This document shows positions 23,860 through 34,703 of a stretch of DNA of 39,915 nt, piece by piece. A program made the translations under genes and the position numbers. The stretch is from a virus, in IMG/VR virus record IMGVR_UViG_3300044699_000092, positions 1 to 39,915 of that record, one strand, 5' to 3'. The notes under the pieces are model-generated. The model did not search any database. It was given only the letters and a program-made list of their open reading frames with translations, and was not told the origin of the DNA. Within the stretch, counting starts at the first letter, position 1; the number at the start of each line of letters is the position of its first letter.

Positions 23860-25373
23860 TGCCGACGCCAAAGGCGCCGATCCCGTTTGGCGAATGGCGA
23901 CCCGACGTGGCATTGCTCGATAACAAGTTTGCCTCCGAAGCGCTCAACACCTTCGCCAGCTTCAACAGCTACAAGCCGTTTCCGGGGCTGATCGCGCTGC
24001 CCGGTGGCGTGTTGCCGGCCGAGGCGGTCGGCCTGACCTCGGCCCGCGACAGCGCGGGCACGTGGCAGATCTTCGCCGGCACCCGCACCCACCTCTACAA
24101 GTGGGGCATGGCCGGCTGGACCGATGTCAGCCGCACGGTTGGTGGTGCTTACAATGTCGCTGACGAGCATCTGTGGGTGTTCGAGCAGAGCGGTCCCTGG
24201 CTGATCGCGGTCCAGCAGAGCGACAATCCGCAGCGGTTCAACTTGGACAGCGGAACGGCATTCGAGGACTTGCCGGGCTCGCCGCCGAAAGCTGCGCATG
24301 TGCGCCAGATCGGTGACTTTCTGGTGCTGTCCGGTCTGCTGACCAACGATCGCATGATCCAGTGGTCGGCCATAAACGACATCACGGGGTGGGTGACCGG
24401 AACGAACCTGTCGGACATTCAGGAATTCCCGGACGGTGGCCCGTGCAGGGCGTGGCCGGCTCGGAGATAGGTTATGTAGTCCAAGACCGCAGCATCCGAT
24501 TGATGCAGTTCCTGCCCGGCGATGTGACGCTGATCTTCTCGTTCTCGCGGGTGCTGTCGAACCGCGGCGGCATCTCGCGCTATGCGTTTCTGACCATCGG
24601 CAACATTTTATACTTTCTGGCGGAAGACGGCTTCTTTGCCATGAGCGGATCGGAACTGCAGCCGATCGGCGAGGACAAGGTCAACATCTGGTTTCGCAAC
24701 CACTCCGACATCGACCGCTGGAGCGTGGTGCAAGTGATGATGTCGGTGCGCCACCGCTGCTGGCGTGGGCGTTCCACACCTCGTCCGGCAGTCAGAATTA
24801 CGATCATCTGGTGATCTACGACACCACGCACGGCTACTGGTCGCACGCCTACGGCGAGGCGCTGGGCGGGCAGGGCGGGGTGTCGGCGCAAATCTGGGCG
24901 TCGGGGCTATCGTCGCCGGGGCTCGATCTCGATACTGACGGCACCGAGCCGGGTGACGTCTTGCTCGACAGCACCGCCAAGAGCCTCGACAGCTTTGCCT
25001 ATCAAGGCGGGCGGCCGCTGCTCGGCGCGATCGATCCAGCCGGTAATGTCGCCTCGCTCAACGGCCCCAACATGCCGGCAATCATGGAAACGGTGGAAGG
25101 GCATCTGGTTGCCCGGACAACGCGCATTCGTGAGCGACGTTTATCCGCTGATCGACGGCGCCGCCAAACACCACGGTCGCCGCCGGCACGCGCGAACGGC
25201 TGCAAGACCCGGTGGTGTGGAGCCAGGCGGTCGACTTGGAGATCACCGGCTCATGCGCGCTGTATTCGTCATCGCGCTTGCATCGCTTCCGGGTATCGAC
25301 GCAGCCGGCGGCGGTGTGGACCGACAGCCAGGGCGTGCTGGTCGAAGCGCAGCAGGACGGCACGGTGGCATAG
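23859..25373 (+). CDS. Tail/packaged-DNA stabilisation protein, gp10-like (frame breaks)
   Basis: It begins MPTPKAPIPFGEWRPDVALL. Beta-rich repeats follow: FAGTRTHLYKWGMAGWTDVS, VFEQSGPWLIAVQQSDNPQR and IGDFLVLSGLLTNDRMIQWS. The P22 gp10-like hub section GVAGSEIGYVVQDRSIRLMQ and ISRYAFLTIGNILYFLAEDG follows a shift near 24440. More shifts lie near 24745, 25105 and 25160; the end reads VWTDSQGVLVEAQQDGTVA. Corrected length is about 504 residues. Proteins of this beta-propeller family close the portal-adaptor channel and bind fibres. The next gene starts directly after the stop. Confidence 0.7.
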
Positions 25374-25880
25374 ATGGCCGAGGACGCGCCGTTCCGCCGC
25401 GCCTTTGATGCCGCCCGCGATCCGCTCACGGCGCGCAATGCACTCGGCATCACCGGCACGGGAGGAGGCGGCTCGGGCTTCATCACCGCGGTTACCCCGC
25501 CGCTGCAAGTCACCGGCACCACGCTATCGATCGACCTCTCGGCCTACTCCACCACCGCGCAGATTGCTGCTGCCTATCAGCCGCTCGATGCCGATCTCAC
25601 CGCCATCGCGGCGCTGACCGGCACTAACGTCATTTACTACCGTTCGGCGGCGAATACGTGGGCTGCGGTCACGGTCGGCACTGGTCTGACCTTCACCGGC
25701 GGCACACTGTCATCCACGGTAACCAGCGGCATCAGCGATGCGCCGAGCGACGGCAGCTATTATTCCCGCCGCAATGCTGCATGGACGGCACTCGGCACCA
25801 TGGCGATCCAGAATGCAAGTGCGGTCGCAATCACGGGAGGAACGATCAACGGCTGCATCATAAACGGCGGGACGTTCTGA
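25374..25880 (+). CDS. Tail fibre or fibre-connecting protein
   Basis: A 168-residue intact protein (MAEDAPFRRAFDAARDPLTA...). The N-terminal helix is a typical virion-attachment segment. It is followed by short repeated beta units such as PLDADLTAIAALTGTN and GTGLTFTGGTLSSTV, and ends AVAITGGTINGCIINGGTF, a common motif in fibre proteins of alphaproteobacterial phages. Its stop overlaps the next fibre gene. Confidence 0.7.
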   Translation: MAEDAPFRRAFDAARDPLTARNALGITGTGGGGSGFITAVTPPLQVTGTTLSIDLSAYSTTAQIAAAYQPLDADLTAIAALTGTNVIYYRSAANTWAAVTVGTGLTFTGGTLSSTVTSGISDAPSDGSYYSRRNAAWTALGTMAIQNASAVAITGGTINGCIINGGTF

Positions 25881-27387
25881 TGGCCATCACTTGGAATTCG
25901 GCAGATGCGGCAACCATAACATTTAGTAACGGCAATCTGACCGCAACTTCCAATGCTGCAGGTGGTGGCGGTACTCGTGCCACTGTCAGTAAAAGCACGG
26001 GCAAATATTATTTTGAAGCTACGATGTCCACTTGGTCTGGCACCGGTGCCGAAACTGGATTGGCTACATCATCGGCGACTTTACTAGGGGGCGGATTAGC
26101 GGGACAGGCGGCAGTAACCAGAAGCCAAGGTGGCGTCAACGGCAGCATCTATATCAACGGCACGTATTCAGGGAGCAGTCTCGGTCCAAGGACCAGTGGC
26201 GATATAATCGGCATTGCATCTGATCTTGTTGCAGGTTTGATTTGGTTTAGAGCTGCACCGTCTGGTAATTGGAATGGCAGCGGTACTGCCAACCCGGCAA
26301 CCGGGGTCGGTGGGATCAGTTTAGGCGCCCTCGCTGGCAGCGTGTTGTTTCCATTTTTTGCTGCATCTTCTACAGGTCAGGTAGCTACCGCCAATTTTGG
26401 CGCCAGCGCTTTTTCCGGCGCAGTGCCGTCCGGCTTCATATCCTGGGAGGCCGGGTTACTCCCCCGGCCATCACGACCGCCGGCTATTCGTATCAAGCGC
26501 CGGGCGGCAGGCGGTGCAGCCGGTGCGCCAACTTCGCTGGCCAACGGCGAACTCGCCTATAACGAACAGGACGACACGCTTTATTACGGCAAGGGCGATA
26601 GCGGCGCTGGCGTAGCAACCAGTATCGTTGCGATCGGCGGCGTGTTGGCAGCAGGCGGCGGCGCTCCGGTCGGAGCGGAGTACATCACCTCGACGGCCAA
26701 TGCGACGCTGACTGCGGAACGGGTGCTGACCGACACCGCGACCGTCACGTGGGATCGCGCCACCGCAGGACAGATCAAGGCCAATGCGGCCGGGGCTGCA
26801 ATAGCGCCGCCACAGCGCACCGTCTTCACGTCTGGTTCCGGCACCTACACCACGCCGTCCGGGCCACTTGGATCGAAGTCGAACTAGTGGGTGGCGGTGC
26901 AGGTGGGGATGGTGGCGGCTCGAACAACATCGCCGGCGGAAACACAACGTTCGGCTCATTGACGGGGAATGGCGGAGGTAATGCCGGCGGCGGTGGTGGT
27001 GCGTCGGGTGGCGACATCAATATCGCCGGCGGACAGGCGGTCGTGGCGGCAACATCTCCGACAATCTCAATTATGGTAGCGGCAGCAATGGTGGCAATTC
27101 TTACTTTGGCGGTGCTGGTGCGGGATATTATGCGGGCTTTGGTGGGGCACGCTGCTGCTAATTCTGGTTCCGGTGGTGGCAGTGGCGGGACGGCAAGCGC
27201 CACACCTGTAACTCCTCTTTGGCGGGTGGTGCAGGTGGCTATTGCAAAAACTCTTTGCGCCGCCCAGTGCGACTTATGCTTATGCCGTGGGCGCTGGCGG
27301 TGCGGGTGGCGCTTCGACAGAAGTATCTACGGTGGCGGTAACGGTGCCGCTGGCATCATCATCGTGACAGCGCATTTCGGAGGGTAA
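25880..27387 (+). CDS. Tail fibre with SPRY-like domain and glycine-rich tip (frame breaks)
   Basis: It starts MAITWNSADAATITFSNGNL. Residues 30-185 look like a SPRY domain: STGKYYFEATMSTWSGTGAE, GVNGSIYINGTYSGSSLGPR, GDIIGIASDLVAGLIWFRAA and ATANFGASAFSGAVPSGF. After a break near 26455 comes PTSLANGELAYNEQDDTLYY and GAEYITSTANATLTAERVLT. After another near 26860 there is a glycine-rich region (IEVELVGGGAGGDGGGSNNI...) ending GNGAAGIIIVTAHFGG. SPRY and glycine-rich tips are binding modules, so this is a host-receptor binding protein. Corrected length is about 500 residues. Confidence 0.7.
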
Positions 27388-27394
27388 TATCCCG

Positions 27395-28506
27395 ATGCCC
27401 GGTGAAAATGTCTACGCATGGTCGCCACACGGCCGCCAACAACGCGACCTCCGACACGTTGATCAACTGGCAAGATGGCCAGGCGCGCGCGACCGTGAAC
27501 AACTCAGCGCGCAGCCGAACCGAAATGGCGGCCATTGCCAAATTCCGCCAATCTGATCACCGGCTCGATCACCACGGCTTTCATTGCGTACTGGCACCGC
27601 GACGGCAATGACATTTCGGTGTCGGGTGTCGCTTCACGGGCGGTGCCGACCAATATGCGGGTGCCTGCTCAAGGTCGGGGCGACCAACGGGCCCGGGCAC
27701 CTCGCTCAACATGGACGGCATCGGCGACCGTCGCTGATCAAGACCCAGAGCGGACAAAATCTGGTTTGGCGGCGACAATGGTCCTCAATTTCTTTCGCCG
27801 GAGCTGGTCCACGACGGCGCGTTCTGGGTTGCTGCATCACCTCGGCGGCACGGCGGGCGGTTCAACACCACGCAAGTATTTCACCGGCGGCAGCGGCCAC
27901 CTATCACCTCCCCGGCCGGGGTCAAGTGGATCGAGGGTGGAGACATGGTCGGCGGCGGCGGTGGCGGTGCCGGCCGGTGGCCGTGGTGGCGTACGGCACC
28001 AATGGCGGAACTGAGACGCCTGGGGCAGCCTTATTTTTTGCCTATGGCGGCCAACCTGGCGCCGCAGTGGTGGCAGCGCCAGCGGCGGTTATTTGAACCT
28101 CACCCGCACCCGCGGCGGCGGCGGGATCACCCTGCGGCGCCGCCGGCCCTGCTCAATGCCGTCGGCTGGCGGTATTGGCGGCGGCAGCAGTTACTTCGGC
28201 GGTGGTGGTGGCACCCAGCGCGGCGCCGAGGCCTTGCCAGCGGAAGTCAACACCGGCAGCGGTGGCAGGTTGGTGGCGCGCGCTGCGCTCGAAAACCCCC
28301 CAGCAGTCAGGAAAAAATTAAAATAGCGGCTTCGGCGGCAGGGCGCCGGCGGCTATTGTGCGCCGGCATCAGCGTGGCACCGGCGGCCACCTATAGCACG
28401 CGGTCGACGCCGGGCGGCAAAACAACGGCCAAATTCCGGGTTGATGGCGCACCACGGCGGCACCGGCCCGCTTGACGGCCATCATCATCGTCCACGTACA
28501 CTACTG
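27395..28506 (+). CDS. Second tail fibre with glycine-rich tip, heavily frame-broken
   Basis: It starts MPGENVYAWS after GGAGGG, then after a shift TTAANNATSDTLINWQDGQA. Later blocks are LIKTQSGQNLVWGGDN, VKWIEVEMVGGGGGGAG and GSSYFGGGGGTQRGAEALPA, ending in a segment with AIIIVHVHYW. These blocks match the last half of the first fibre (IEVE-GGG-aG, SYFGG, G-A-A-G-I-I-I-V), so it is a second receptor-binding fibre related to it. Sequence quality falls here, with at least eight breaks. The stop is inferred near 28506, at a likely TGATG overlap with the next gene. Confidence 0.55.
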
Positions 28507-28507
28507 G

Positions 28508-28985
28508 ATGCAATTTGCTGCCGATCCGGCTGACAACGAAACAATCCGGTCGCCTGCTTCCGCACTAGGTCATCCGGTTCTCAAGTACATCCGCCCCCCC
28601 CCCCCCCAAAAAAAGGGCCCCCCGGCTCGAAAGAACCGATTGCCGATCTTATCGCCAAGATCGCACGCCACGAGGTTGCTTGCATGCCGATCCTGATCTG
28701 GGACGAGCATCAGCACATGGCGGATACAGGCTGGTTTTAGGCTGCTCGGCTTTCAGCTACCATCGGCCGCGGCGATGATCACACATCGCGGGGAGTGGGT
28801 GTGGATGACAGGGTTTCACATGGAAGCACATGGACCCCCTGCTGCCGGGTCTGGAGCGCTATTTATTTCCGTGCATGAGGCGGGCTGTCGGAACTGCGGC
28901 CGATCTGCCGGCCGGGTATGGTCGCGTATTCTTGTCAAGTAACGGCTACCGCGTCACGCACTATCAAATGGATAAAAAACGATAG
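28508..28985 (+). CDS. Hypothetical protein, heavily frame-broken
   Basis: ATG at 28508 (MQFAADPADNETI). A C15-A7-G6-C6 homopolymer tract (around 28594-28625) interrupts it. Coding resumes as EPIADLIAKIARHEVACMPI with LIWDEHQHMADT, then LLGFQLPSAAAMITHRGEWV and WMTGFHMEAHG. In a further frame it ends GRVFLSSNGYRVTHYQMDKK at TAG 28983-28985. The block after the fibre resembles a short alphaproteobacterial phage protein of unknown function. Corrected length is about 160 residues. Confidence 0.5.
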
Positions 28986-28994
28986 GAGGCCCGC

Positions 28995-29987
28995 ATGGGC
29001 AAGTAGCGTGGTGGGCAGCACACCCCAACCGGTCGTCACCCAGGACCACGCAAAACAAAGAACCCGTGGTCGAGCGCAGCAGCCGTATCTGCAGCAGGCG
29101 ATGAGCGCGCCACCAAGACTACTTTCCAGCGCATAACATCGGCTATCAGGCCATTTCCCGATACCGACTGTTTGCCGGCATGGACCCGTTGCTGTCGCGC
29201 GGCTTGGTGCTGAGCATGCCACAGCAGGGCCGAGCGCATGATGGGCGGCTCGCCGGGGGTCAACGCAGCGCGCGCCTCGGCCTTGAGATGGATCCAGGAC
29301 GAGGGTGGTCTGAGCCCAGGCTTGTTGTTGCAATTGTTACAGCAGCAGCAGGGCCAGCTAAATCCCATATCCTGCAGTCGATACTGGACACCAGCAACCG
29401 GCGCATTGCCGACACAGGTCATTGCTGGGGTCGAGCGGCGCCGGCCGCTACGGTTCGGGCGCTCATACCGACATTGCGGCCCGCGCCATGTGCGGGTCGG
29501 GCCGCCGCTGACCCGATCCTGGCGCAGGACTATGCCCGCCCGGCAGCAGATGGCAGCAGGACATCATGCCGGGCGGCCTGCAAGCGCGCCGTGCTGTGGT
29601 CGCAGCTGATGCCGACCCTGGAGCGTGGCGCATTATGCGCCGGCTGAGCGGCTGGCCGCGGTTCGGGCCGATGTTTACACCGACCGCGATCCAGGCAGCG
29701 ATACAACGAAGCGGTCAAGCGCTAGGAACGTGCAGCGGCGCAGCCGTGGGAAAACCTGCAGCGCTATATTGCCATCCGCCACTGGCGCCGGCGGCCTCGG
29801 CCGCCACCAAACGACTAGGCACTGCCACCCTACCTGGCGCAGACGCCCAGCCCCTCCGACCGGCAGCGGCTGTTTGGCCGGTGCCCGCGCACGGCGCTGG
29901 CATTCGGCTCGATGGTGCGGCCGGTGGGCACCGGCGGACCGGCCGCCCTCGGCGGCGGCCCTGCTCGGAATTGCATGTGAGGGGTAA
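28995..29987 (+). CDS. Probable internal virion protein, heavily frame-broken
   Basis: A strong AGGAGG precedes the ATG at 28995. Coding-like blocks in several frames are ISRYRLFAGMDPLLSRG, SPGVNAARASALRWIQDEGG, LSPGLLLQLLQQQQGQLNP, RYGSGAHTDIAARAM, ERLAAVRADVYTDRDP, and a C-terminal glycine/alanine-rich helix (near 29880-29980, ALLGIA). This is the pattern of an alanine- and glutamine-rich internal or ejection protein of podoviruses. At least eight one-base corrections are needed. The end near 29987 is inferred from the next start. Confidence 0.45.
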
Positions 29988-29992
29988 CGAAG

Positions 29993-31323
29993 ATGCCCAA
30001 CAGCCTTATGGACATGTTTCAGCCGACCGATCCGCTGGGCAAGCATGCCGGCTGGAATGACGCCATCGCGCAGCGCTTCGAAAATTCGCTGATTCGGCTT
30101 GGGCGGGATGGGCCTCGCTCACACCCGACCCCGCCGGGCGGCAGGACGACCGGCTTCACGCAGGGGCTGCAGGCCTGATGGCGGGCGCACAGACCGAACA
30201 CCGCCAACGCCTTCCGGCAAGCGCAACTGGCGCACCAAGCGCGGCAGGAGGCTCTCCAGCGCTCGCCAGGCGCGGCGCCGCATCAGGCCAGATTTTCGTG
30301 CGAACATTTGCGGCTGGACATGTCAAAGCCCGTGTCTCGAATGGGTAGCAGCGGACTTGGGGTTCGCACCCGGCACGCCGGTAATACCTCGAAGCGGCCT
30401 AAACAGTATCATTCAGGCCAAAGACAGACCGGGCCTAGGGATACATATGTGTCATAATTCCTGATCCCCTCGGACCCGGAATAATAAAATTTCCGAATGT
30501 GGGCTTAACAAGCGCACGCCAGGAAAATGAGAGACCGCTACAGCCGGGTGATAGGTCGGAATGGCTGGAGTCAGCATAGGCCCAGCCACCGACCAACTGT
30601 AGATTGCCGGGTAAGCCACGAGATGGCGCGCGTTTACGGTATCGGGGCAGGGCGGCCTTCAGCGCCACCGGCCGCGCCCGCCGGAGGCCGACGTCGGCAC
30701 CGGACGTCCCTCATGTAGCGAGCTGCCGCCACGGGTCGGCCTGAAGGTCGTTCGAGCTCTGAGGAAAAGCTGCGCCAAGGAATAGCAAACGCCGCACCAC
30801 AAGCCACACAGGAGGTGAGACAATCCTATCAGCGTCTCTGCTTCGCCGCCAAGGATACGGCGGCCGCGATATTGCCGTGAATCTTCGGCTACCATGCGGA
30901 ATGCTCGATCCTTGGCAGGCGGTGGTGCGCGAGGGTGGAGTTTGCCACCGCCCAGACGCCGCCGGCAATCCCCGACATGGTGCGCAATATGTACAAACCG
31001 CGCGCGATATCGGGGAGCGGCTCAATCCGACCCAGGCGCAACAGTTCAAGGATCAGGCCGGCCTCGATCTACGAGAAATACGATCAGAATCAACGCTCGC
31101 GCCGGCAATTCCGACATATCGCCAAGCAAAACCGCATTGATCCATCGCGGTCATTCCTATCTAGTCCGGCGCCTAAGCGGCCGGAAAAGCCAGAAACGCC
31201 GGACCTGACATCAGCACCATAGACCCCGGGCCAGCCGGGCGCTTAAGGCCAATCCCAAACTGCGCGATGAATTCGACGCCAGTACGGCGAGGGTGCTGCG
31301 ACGCGGGTTCTGACTGGAAGTAA
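29993..31323 (+). CDS. Probable ejection protein, heavily frame-broken
   Basis: It starts MPNSLMDMFQPTDPLGKHAG and WNDAIAQRFENSLIRLG. Later blocks in varying frames are AFRQAQLAHQARQEAL, IIKFPNVGLTSARQENERPL, DIGERLNPTQAQQFKDQAGL and LKANPKLRDEFDA. The last motif (K-x-N-P-x-L-R-x-x-F-D-x-x-Y-G) often ends such proteins. The helical, glutamine-rich content and the place between two other internal-protein genes indicate an ejection protein of about 430 residues. Both sequence and boundaries are unreliable here. Confidence 0.45.
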
Positions 31324-31326
31324 TCC

Positions 31327-32984
31327 ATGGCCAACTATTTTGACCAGTTTGATCCGCCGCCCCCAAGACGGGCGGAAATTTCTTTGACCAGTTCGATCAT
31401 CTGCCGAGCCGCCCAGCGTTGCCGCCGATGTGGCCAAATCGGCGGCGATCGGCATTCCAAGGGGGTCATGGGGCTGGCGGCTTGCCCGCGAAGCCTCCAA
31501 TCTGATTGGGCCGCGGGTCAATGCTTGGCAACTGGCTCACCGGCAAGAACATGACTGCGGAGGAATTCGTAGGCCAAGCGGGCAGCGGCGCTCGGCGGGG
31601 CCGATATCGCTGGGCCCCACCGGCGAAACCGACCGCAAGGGCGTGGTAGAGCGTCACCGGCCGCTGGTACGAGCCAAAGACCAAGGCCGGCGAAGTTGCC
31701 CAACGGTGGGCGAATTTATACCGCCGGCGATGGCCGGCCCTGGCGGATCGCACGCCGCGCCATTACCGGGCTGTCATCCCAGGGGTTACCAGCGGAGGCC
31801 GCCGGCCAGCTCACCGAGGGCACGGCGGCGGAACCCTATGCTCGTATCGCCGGTTGCAGTGGTGCCTGTGTGTCGTTGCGGCTGGGGCCAAAGGGCTGGT
31901 GGAGTCACCCGCGGGGCGGGGCGGCACGGGCCGCTGAGGTGGCCAACCTTGAGGCCGGGGGGTACGCGACCTCACCGCCGGCCAGCGCACTGGCAGCCGG
32001 CCTGCTGGAATATCTGGAGCAAAGCCTCGGCGATGTCACCGGCGCTGGCACCCGCATGGTGGGAGCGCGGCAAGGATCAATTCACCAGGCGGCACTGCGA
32101 CGGCAGGCGAGGACGCGCACGGGCTACGCCTGAGTCTTCGACCGGGCATTCACCCGCATTGGCAAGCAATTCGATGATCTTGCCGCGCGCAACGTGCTGC
32201 ACCCCGATCAGACCATCGGGACCTACAAATCCGCATGTCGCTCGAGAATGAGTAACAATGGGATTGTGTCGCCACCCAACGCGGCACCAGGTGTTTTGGC
32301 AATTTCCGAGCAGGAAATTGCGCAGGTTCTGGCGCCAACAACAACACTATCCGGGCGCGGCCTATAAATCCTTGCGCTCCGCGCATGGAAAGTGCGGCCC
32401 GCAATGCGCCGTCGGAAGTGGGCCGATACCGTGCGCGGCATGAAAAATGCGCTTCGATCAGGCTATGGAGCGGCACCTGCAGCGCAGTAACTCACCCGAT
32501 CTCGGGGCGTGGCAGATTGCGCGACGGCAATATCGCAATCTATTGCCAATCGAGCGGCAGTTACCTCGGCCGGCAGTGAATGCTGCGACGGGGATATTTC
32601 TCCTTCGCGCGCTAAAAAATGCGGTGGTGACCAAGGCCGGCGTGGCTATGCCCGCGGCACTGACGACCTCGGCACGCTGGCTCGCTCTTGCGAAAGCCGT
32701 TATGCGGCCCATTACCGCAATCTGGCACCGCGTCCGCGCCGCCTATAAGGCATCACTACCGGCTTCGCTTGGCTTGGCAGCAACAGGATTAGTGGACCGG
32801 CAACCCGATCATGGCTATGAGCGGTGCCGCCGGTGGCTGGGCCCCCGATTGCCGGCCGCGCGCTGATGTCGCGACCGGTGCAAAACTGGCTGGCCCGCCG
32901 AGGGCCCGCAACTTCACGCCTGCGCTGGCGGCACGGCATCCCTATTCGACATGCAATGGAGCGGCACCATGGTCGAGCGAGTGA
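31327..32984 (+). CDS. Large internal virion / DNA-ejection protein, heavily frame-broken
   Basis: It starts MANYFDQFDPP, a motif repeated at once after a shift (GGNFFDQFD). Further blocks are TAEEFVGQAGSGARR, AEAAGQLTEGTAAEPYARIA, AGYATSPPASALAAGLLEYL-type sequence (31937-32030), LGDVTGAGTRMV, IGKQFDDLAARNVLHPDQTI, AAYKSLRSAMESAARNAPSE, QAMERHLQRSNSPDLGAWQI and ALMSRPVQNWLA. The NYFDQFD opening and alanine-rich helices with dispersed glycines are typical of podoviral ejection proteins that travel with the DNA into the cell. Corrected length is about 545 residues with ten or more breaks. Confidence 0.5.
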
Positions 32985-33158
32985 TCTATGCGCTGATCTA
33001 CATTTGCGGGATCGCGCTGTGCTACTTCCTGATCATCTGGTGCTGGGCGCGATTGGGCTGCATCTGCCAGTGATGGTCACCAACATCCTGCTGGTGTGCT
33101 GGTGCTGGTGGCGATCTTGGTGCTGTGGCGGCTGTTCGCCGGCTCGGGCATCCGCTAG
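32969..33158 (+). CDS. Two-helix membrane protein, holin-like (frame breaks)
   Basis: ATG at 32969 gives MVERVIYALIYICGIALCYF and LIIW. One-base corrections near 33045 and 33100 give VLGAIGLHLPVMVTNILLV and LVLVAILVLWRLFAGSGIR, stopping at 33158. Two hydrophobic helices and a short polar turn in about 63 residues is a class II holin-like layout. It precedes the amidase by 1.5 kb. Similar small membrane proteins occur in this place in related phages without tested function. Confidence 0.5.
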
Positions 33159-33169
33159 CCGAACGGGTC

Positions 33170-33287
33170 ATGAAACCGCTGGAGGAGCTGACCCTTGGGC
33201 TCAGCGCATCATGCTGACGGTGGTCATTTGCATCATCATCCTGTTTGCGCTCGCGCTCACCGGCTACCTCACCGGCGGCTGGGATGA
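33170..33287 (+). CDS. One-helix membrane protein (frame breaks)
   Basis: ATG at 33170 begins MKPLEELT; a shift gives WAQRIMLTVVICIIILFALA and LTGYLTGG. That is an N-terminal cytoplasmic segment and one transmembrane helix, about 40 residues. The stop is inferred near 33287, where an ATGA overlap with the next start would appear after one correction. Together with the two-helix protein upstream it could form a lysis or ejection membrane pair. Confidence 0.4.
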
Positions 33288-33511
33288 CGCGGCAGCGGAG
33301 CCATCCCCGTCCGAAGTGGCAGGACCGCCTGGTCGTGCTCGACCGGCAGGCGCTAGATCAAGCCTACACTGCACAGATGGCGCATGTGTTCCGGATCTGG
33401 AATCAAGGATGGCGTTACGCGACCCGTCGCGCGCCAGGGTGGGCTTTTCCAATGCACGTCGGGGGTACGACGCAGCAATGACCGAAAATCGAAAAACGCG
33501 AAGGGAAATGA
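33284..33511 (+). CDS. Small helical protein (frame breaks)
   Basis: ATG at 33284: MTRQRSHPRPKWQDRLVVLD and RQALDQAYTAQMAHVFRIW. After shifts comes FSNARRGYDAAMTE, then IEKREGK with a stop at 33509-33511. The ARRxYxxAMTxIEKRE ending is one I recall from small uncharacterised phage proteins. About 77 residues, all helical. A spanin is unlikely because no signal or lipobox is visible. Confidence 0.5.
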
Positions 33512-33512
33512 C

Positions 33513-33885
33513 ATGCGCTGACCATCATCAACGGGCCGATCATCGAGGCGGGCGAGAGCCTGAGTGATGGTAATTGACTGCTCGGCCGGGCCAATCGTCA
33601 AGATTACGATGCCGGCAACTGGTCGAGCGCCGCGCCGCTCACGTTCCAACCAGCAGTGATGGTGAACTCTACAACGACGTGTTCGAACCTGACGGGGAGG
33701 AGCTGAAGTTCACCGTGATGCGGGACCGGCATCATCGGCATGCGGCTCAATGTCGGCTTCGTTAAATTTCCGTTCTGGTACGCGCGAGCAACCGGATGCC
33801 GCAGCCGGAACTGCGCGAATTTGCGGTGGCGCTCGACAAGGGCCCCAGCGCGGAAGTCATGCCCACGAAAAAAAAGAGCAAGTGA
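33513..33885 (+). CDS. Conserved small beta-rich phage protein (frame breaks)
   Basis: ATG at 33513 after AAGGGA. Blocks are LTIINGPIIEAGESLSDG, IDCSAGPIVKITMPATWSSA, APLTFQPAV, DGELYNDVFEPDGEELKFTV, GIIGMRLNVGFVKF and PQPELREFAVALDKGPSAEV, with stop TGA at 33883-33885. The I-x-x-G-E-S-L-S ... V-K-I-T-M-P ... L-T-F-Q-x-x-x-D-G-x-x-Y-x-D sequence marks a frequent small beta-sandwich phage protein, often near tail genes. Corrected length is about 124 residues; five breaks. Confidence 0.55.
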
Positions 33886-34017
33886 CAAATCGAGCGAGAG
33901 GTAGAGACATTGGTCTACCCGTCGCTCTCCTATTCCGACCCTTGTGCATGAGGTAGGCCGCTCGCGCGCCTGACGGGGTGCCGGCGGGCGGCCGCTCACC
34001 CAACAATAGGAGTTGTT

Positions 34018-34574
34018 ATGCAGCCATATCTTGCATTGATCACCCCGCTCGGCAGCGGTGGCCAGCCCGACCACGGCCTTCCGTGCCGCCATATCCCGTC
34101 CCACAGGCCGGAGGTTCCCAACACATCCGATCGCGCCCGGGGTCGGCTCCAGGCATCTGGGGTGGTGACACCTCCCTACGTCGACATCGGTGGGCCTGGG
34201 CAGCAACCCGGATGTCTCGCACCCGATTGCGCCGGTGGACGCCCTCCTGGCATCTGGGGCGGGTGCGCCTACTTACCCTGACATCGGCGGTACCGGGGGC
34301 CGCAGCCGATCCCGACGCCGCCGATCTATCTGCCGCCGGGGTTCCTTCCGGGGCTGAAGCCGACGCACCCGATCTACATTCCGCCGAGCATCTGGCCGTC
34401 ACCTGGGGTGCCGACGCATCCGATCGTGCTGCCGCCGCCCGGTACGGATGAGAAGCCGGAAGTGTTGGAAAAAATTGGGATGTGAAGACGGCTTGGTCGG
34501 AGCAGACCGGCTGGGTTGTTGCGATCGTGCCCTCCGAGGAACACGAAGGCGTGCCGACGCCGTCTAAATTTTGA
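34018..34574 (+). CDS. Proline-rich HPI-repeat phage protein (frame breaks)
   Basis: It starts MQPYLALITPLGSGGQPDHG after AGGAG. Blocks are THPIAPG, GSNPDVSHPIAPVDALLASG, IPTPPIYLPPGFLPGLKPTH, PIYIPPSIWPSPGVPTHPIV and LPPPGTDEKPEVLEK, then a C-terminal small domain VKTAWSEQTGWVVAIVPSEE. Repeated HPI/PIYxPP units followed by a WVV tail define a proline-rich protein common in podoviruses of proteobacteria. It is probably extended and virion-linked. Corrected length is about 186 residues; about six breaks. A terminator follows at 34668. Confidence 0.6.
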
Positions 34575-34667
34575 GGAACTTGGGGACCGATCAGTCGGAC
34601 CCTCAAGTCGATCATAGAACCTTGACCCTCGGATCAGTTTCCTTCGATTTGCTGGCCCGAGGTTACT

Positions 34668-34693
34668 GGGCGCCAACCCGGCGCCCTTTTTTT
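34668..34693 (+). terminator. Rho-independent terminator between virion and lysis genes
   Basis: GGGCGCC-AACCC-GGCGCCC followed by seven T (34687-34693). It ends the long virion transcript. Only ten bases later comes the ATG at 34704, the original-looking start of the amidase gene. Confidence 0.9.
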
Positions 34694-34703
34694 GGAGCAC
34701 GCC

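Noticed and set aside
28594-28625. C15-A7-G6-C6 tract as a regulatory or phase-variation element
   Set aside because: It lies in the low-quality region and interrupts a coding block; a sequencing artefact is simpler.
27388-34580. Interpretation as a decayed prophage region
   Set aside because: Breaks affect every gene equally and occur at homopolymers, protein motifs remain intact between them, and the genome closes as a circle with essential genes present.
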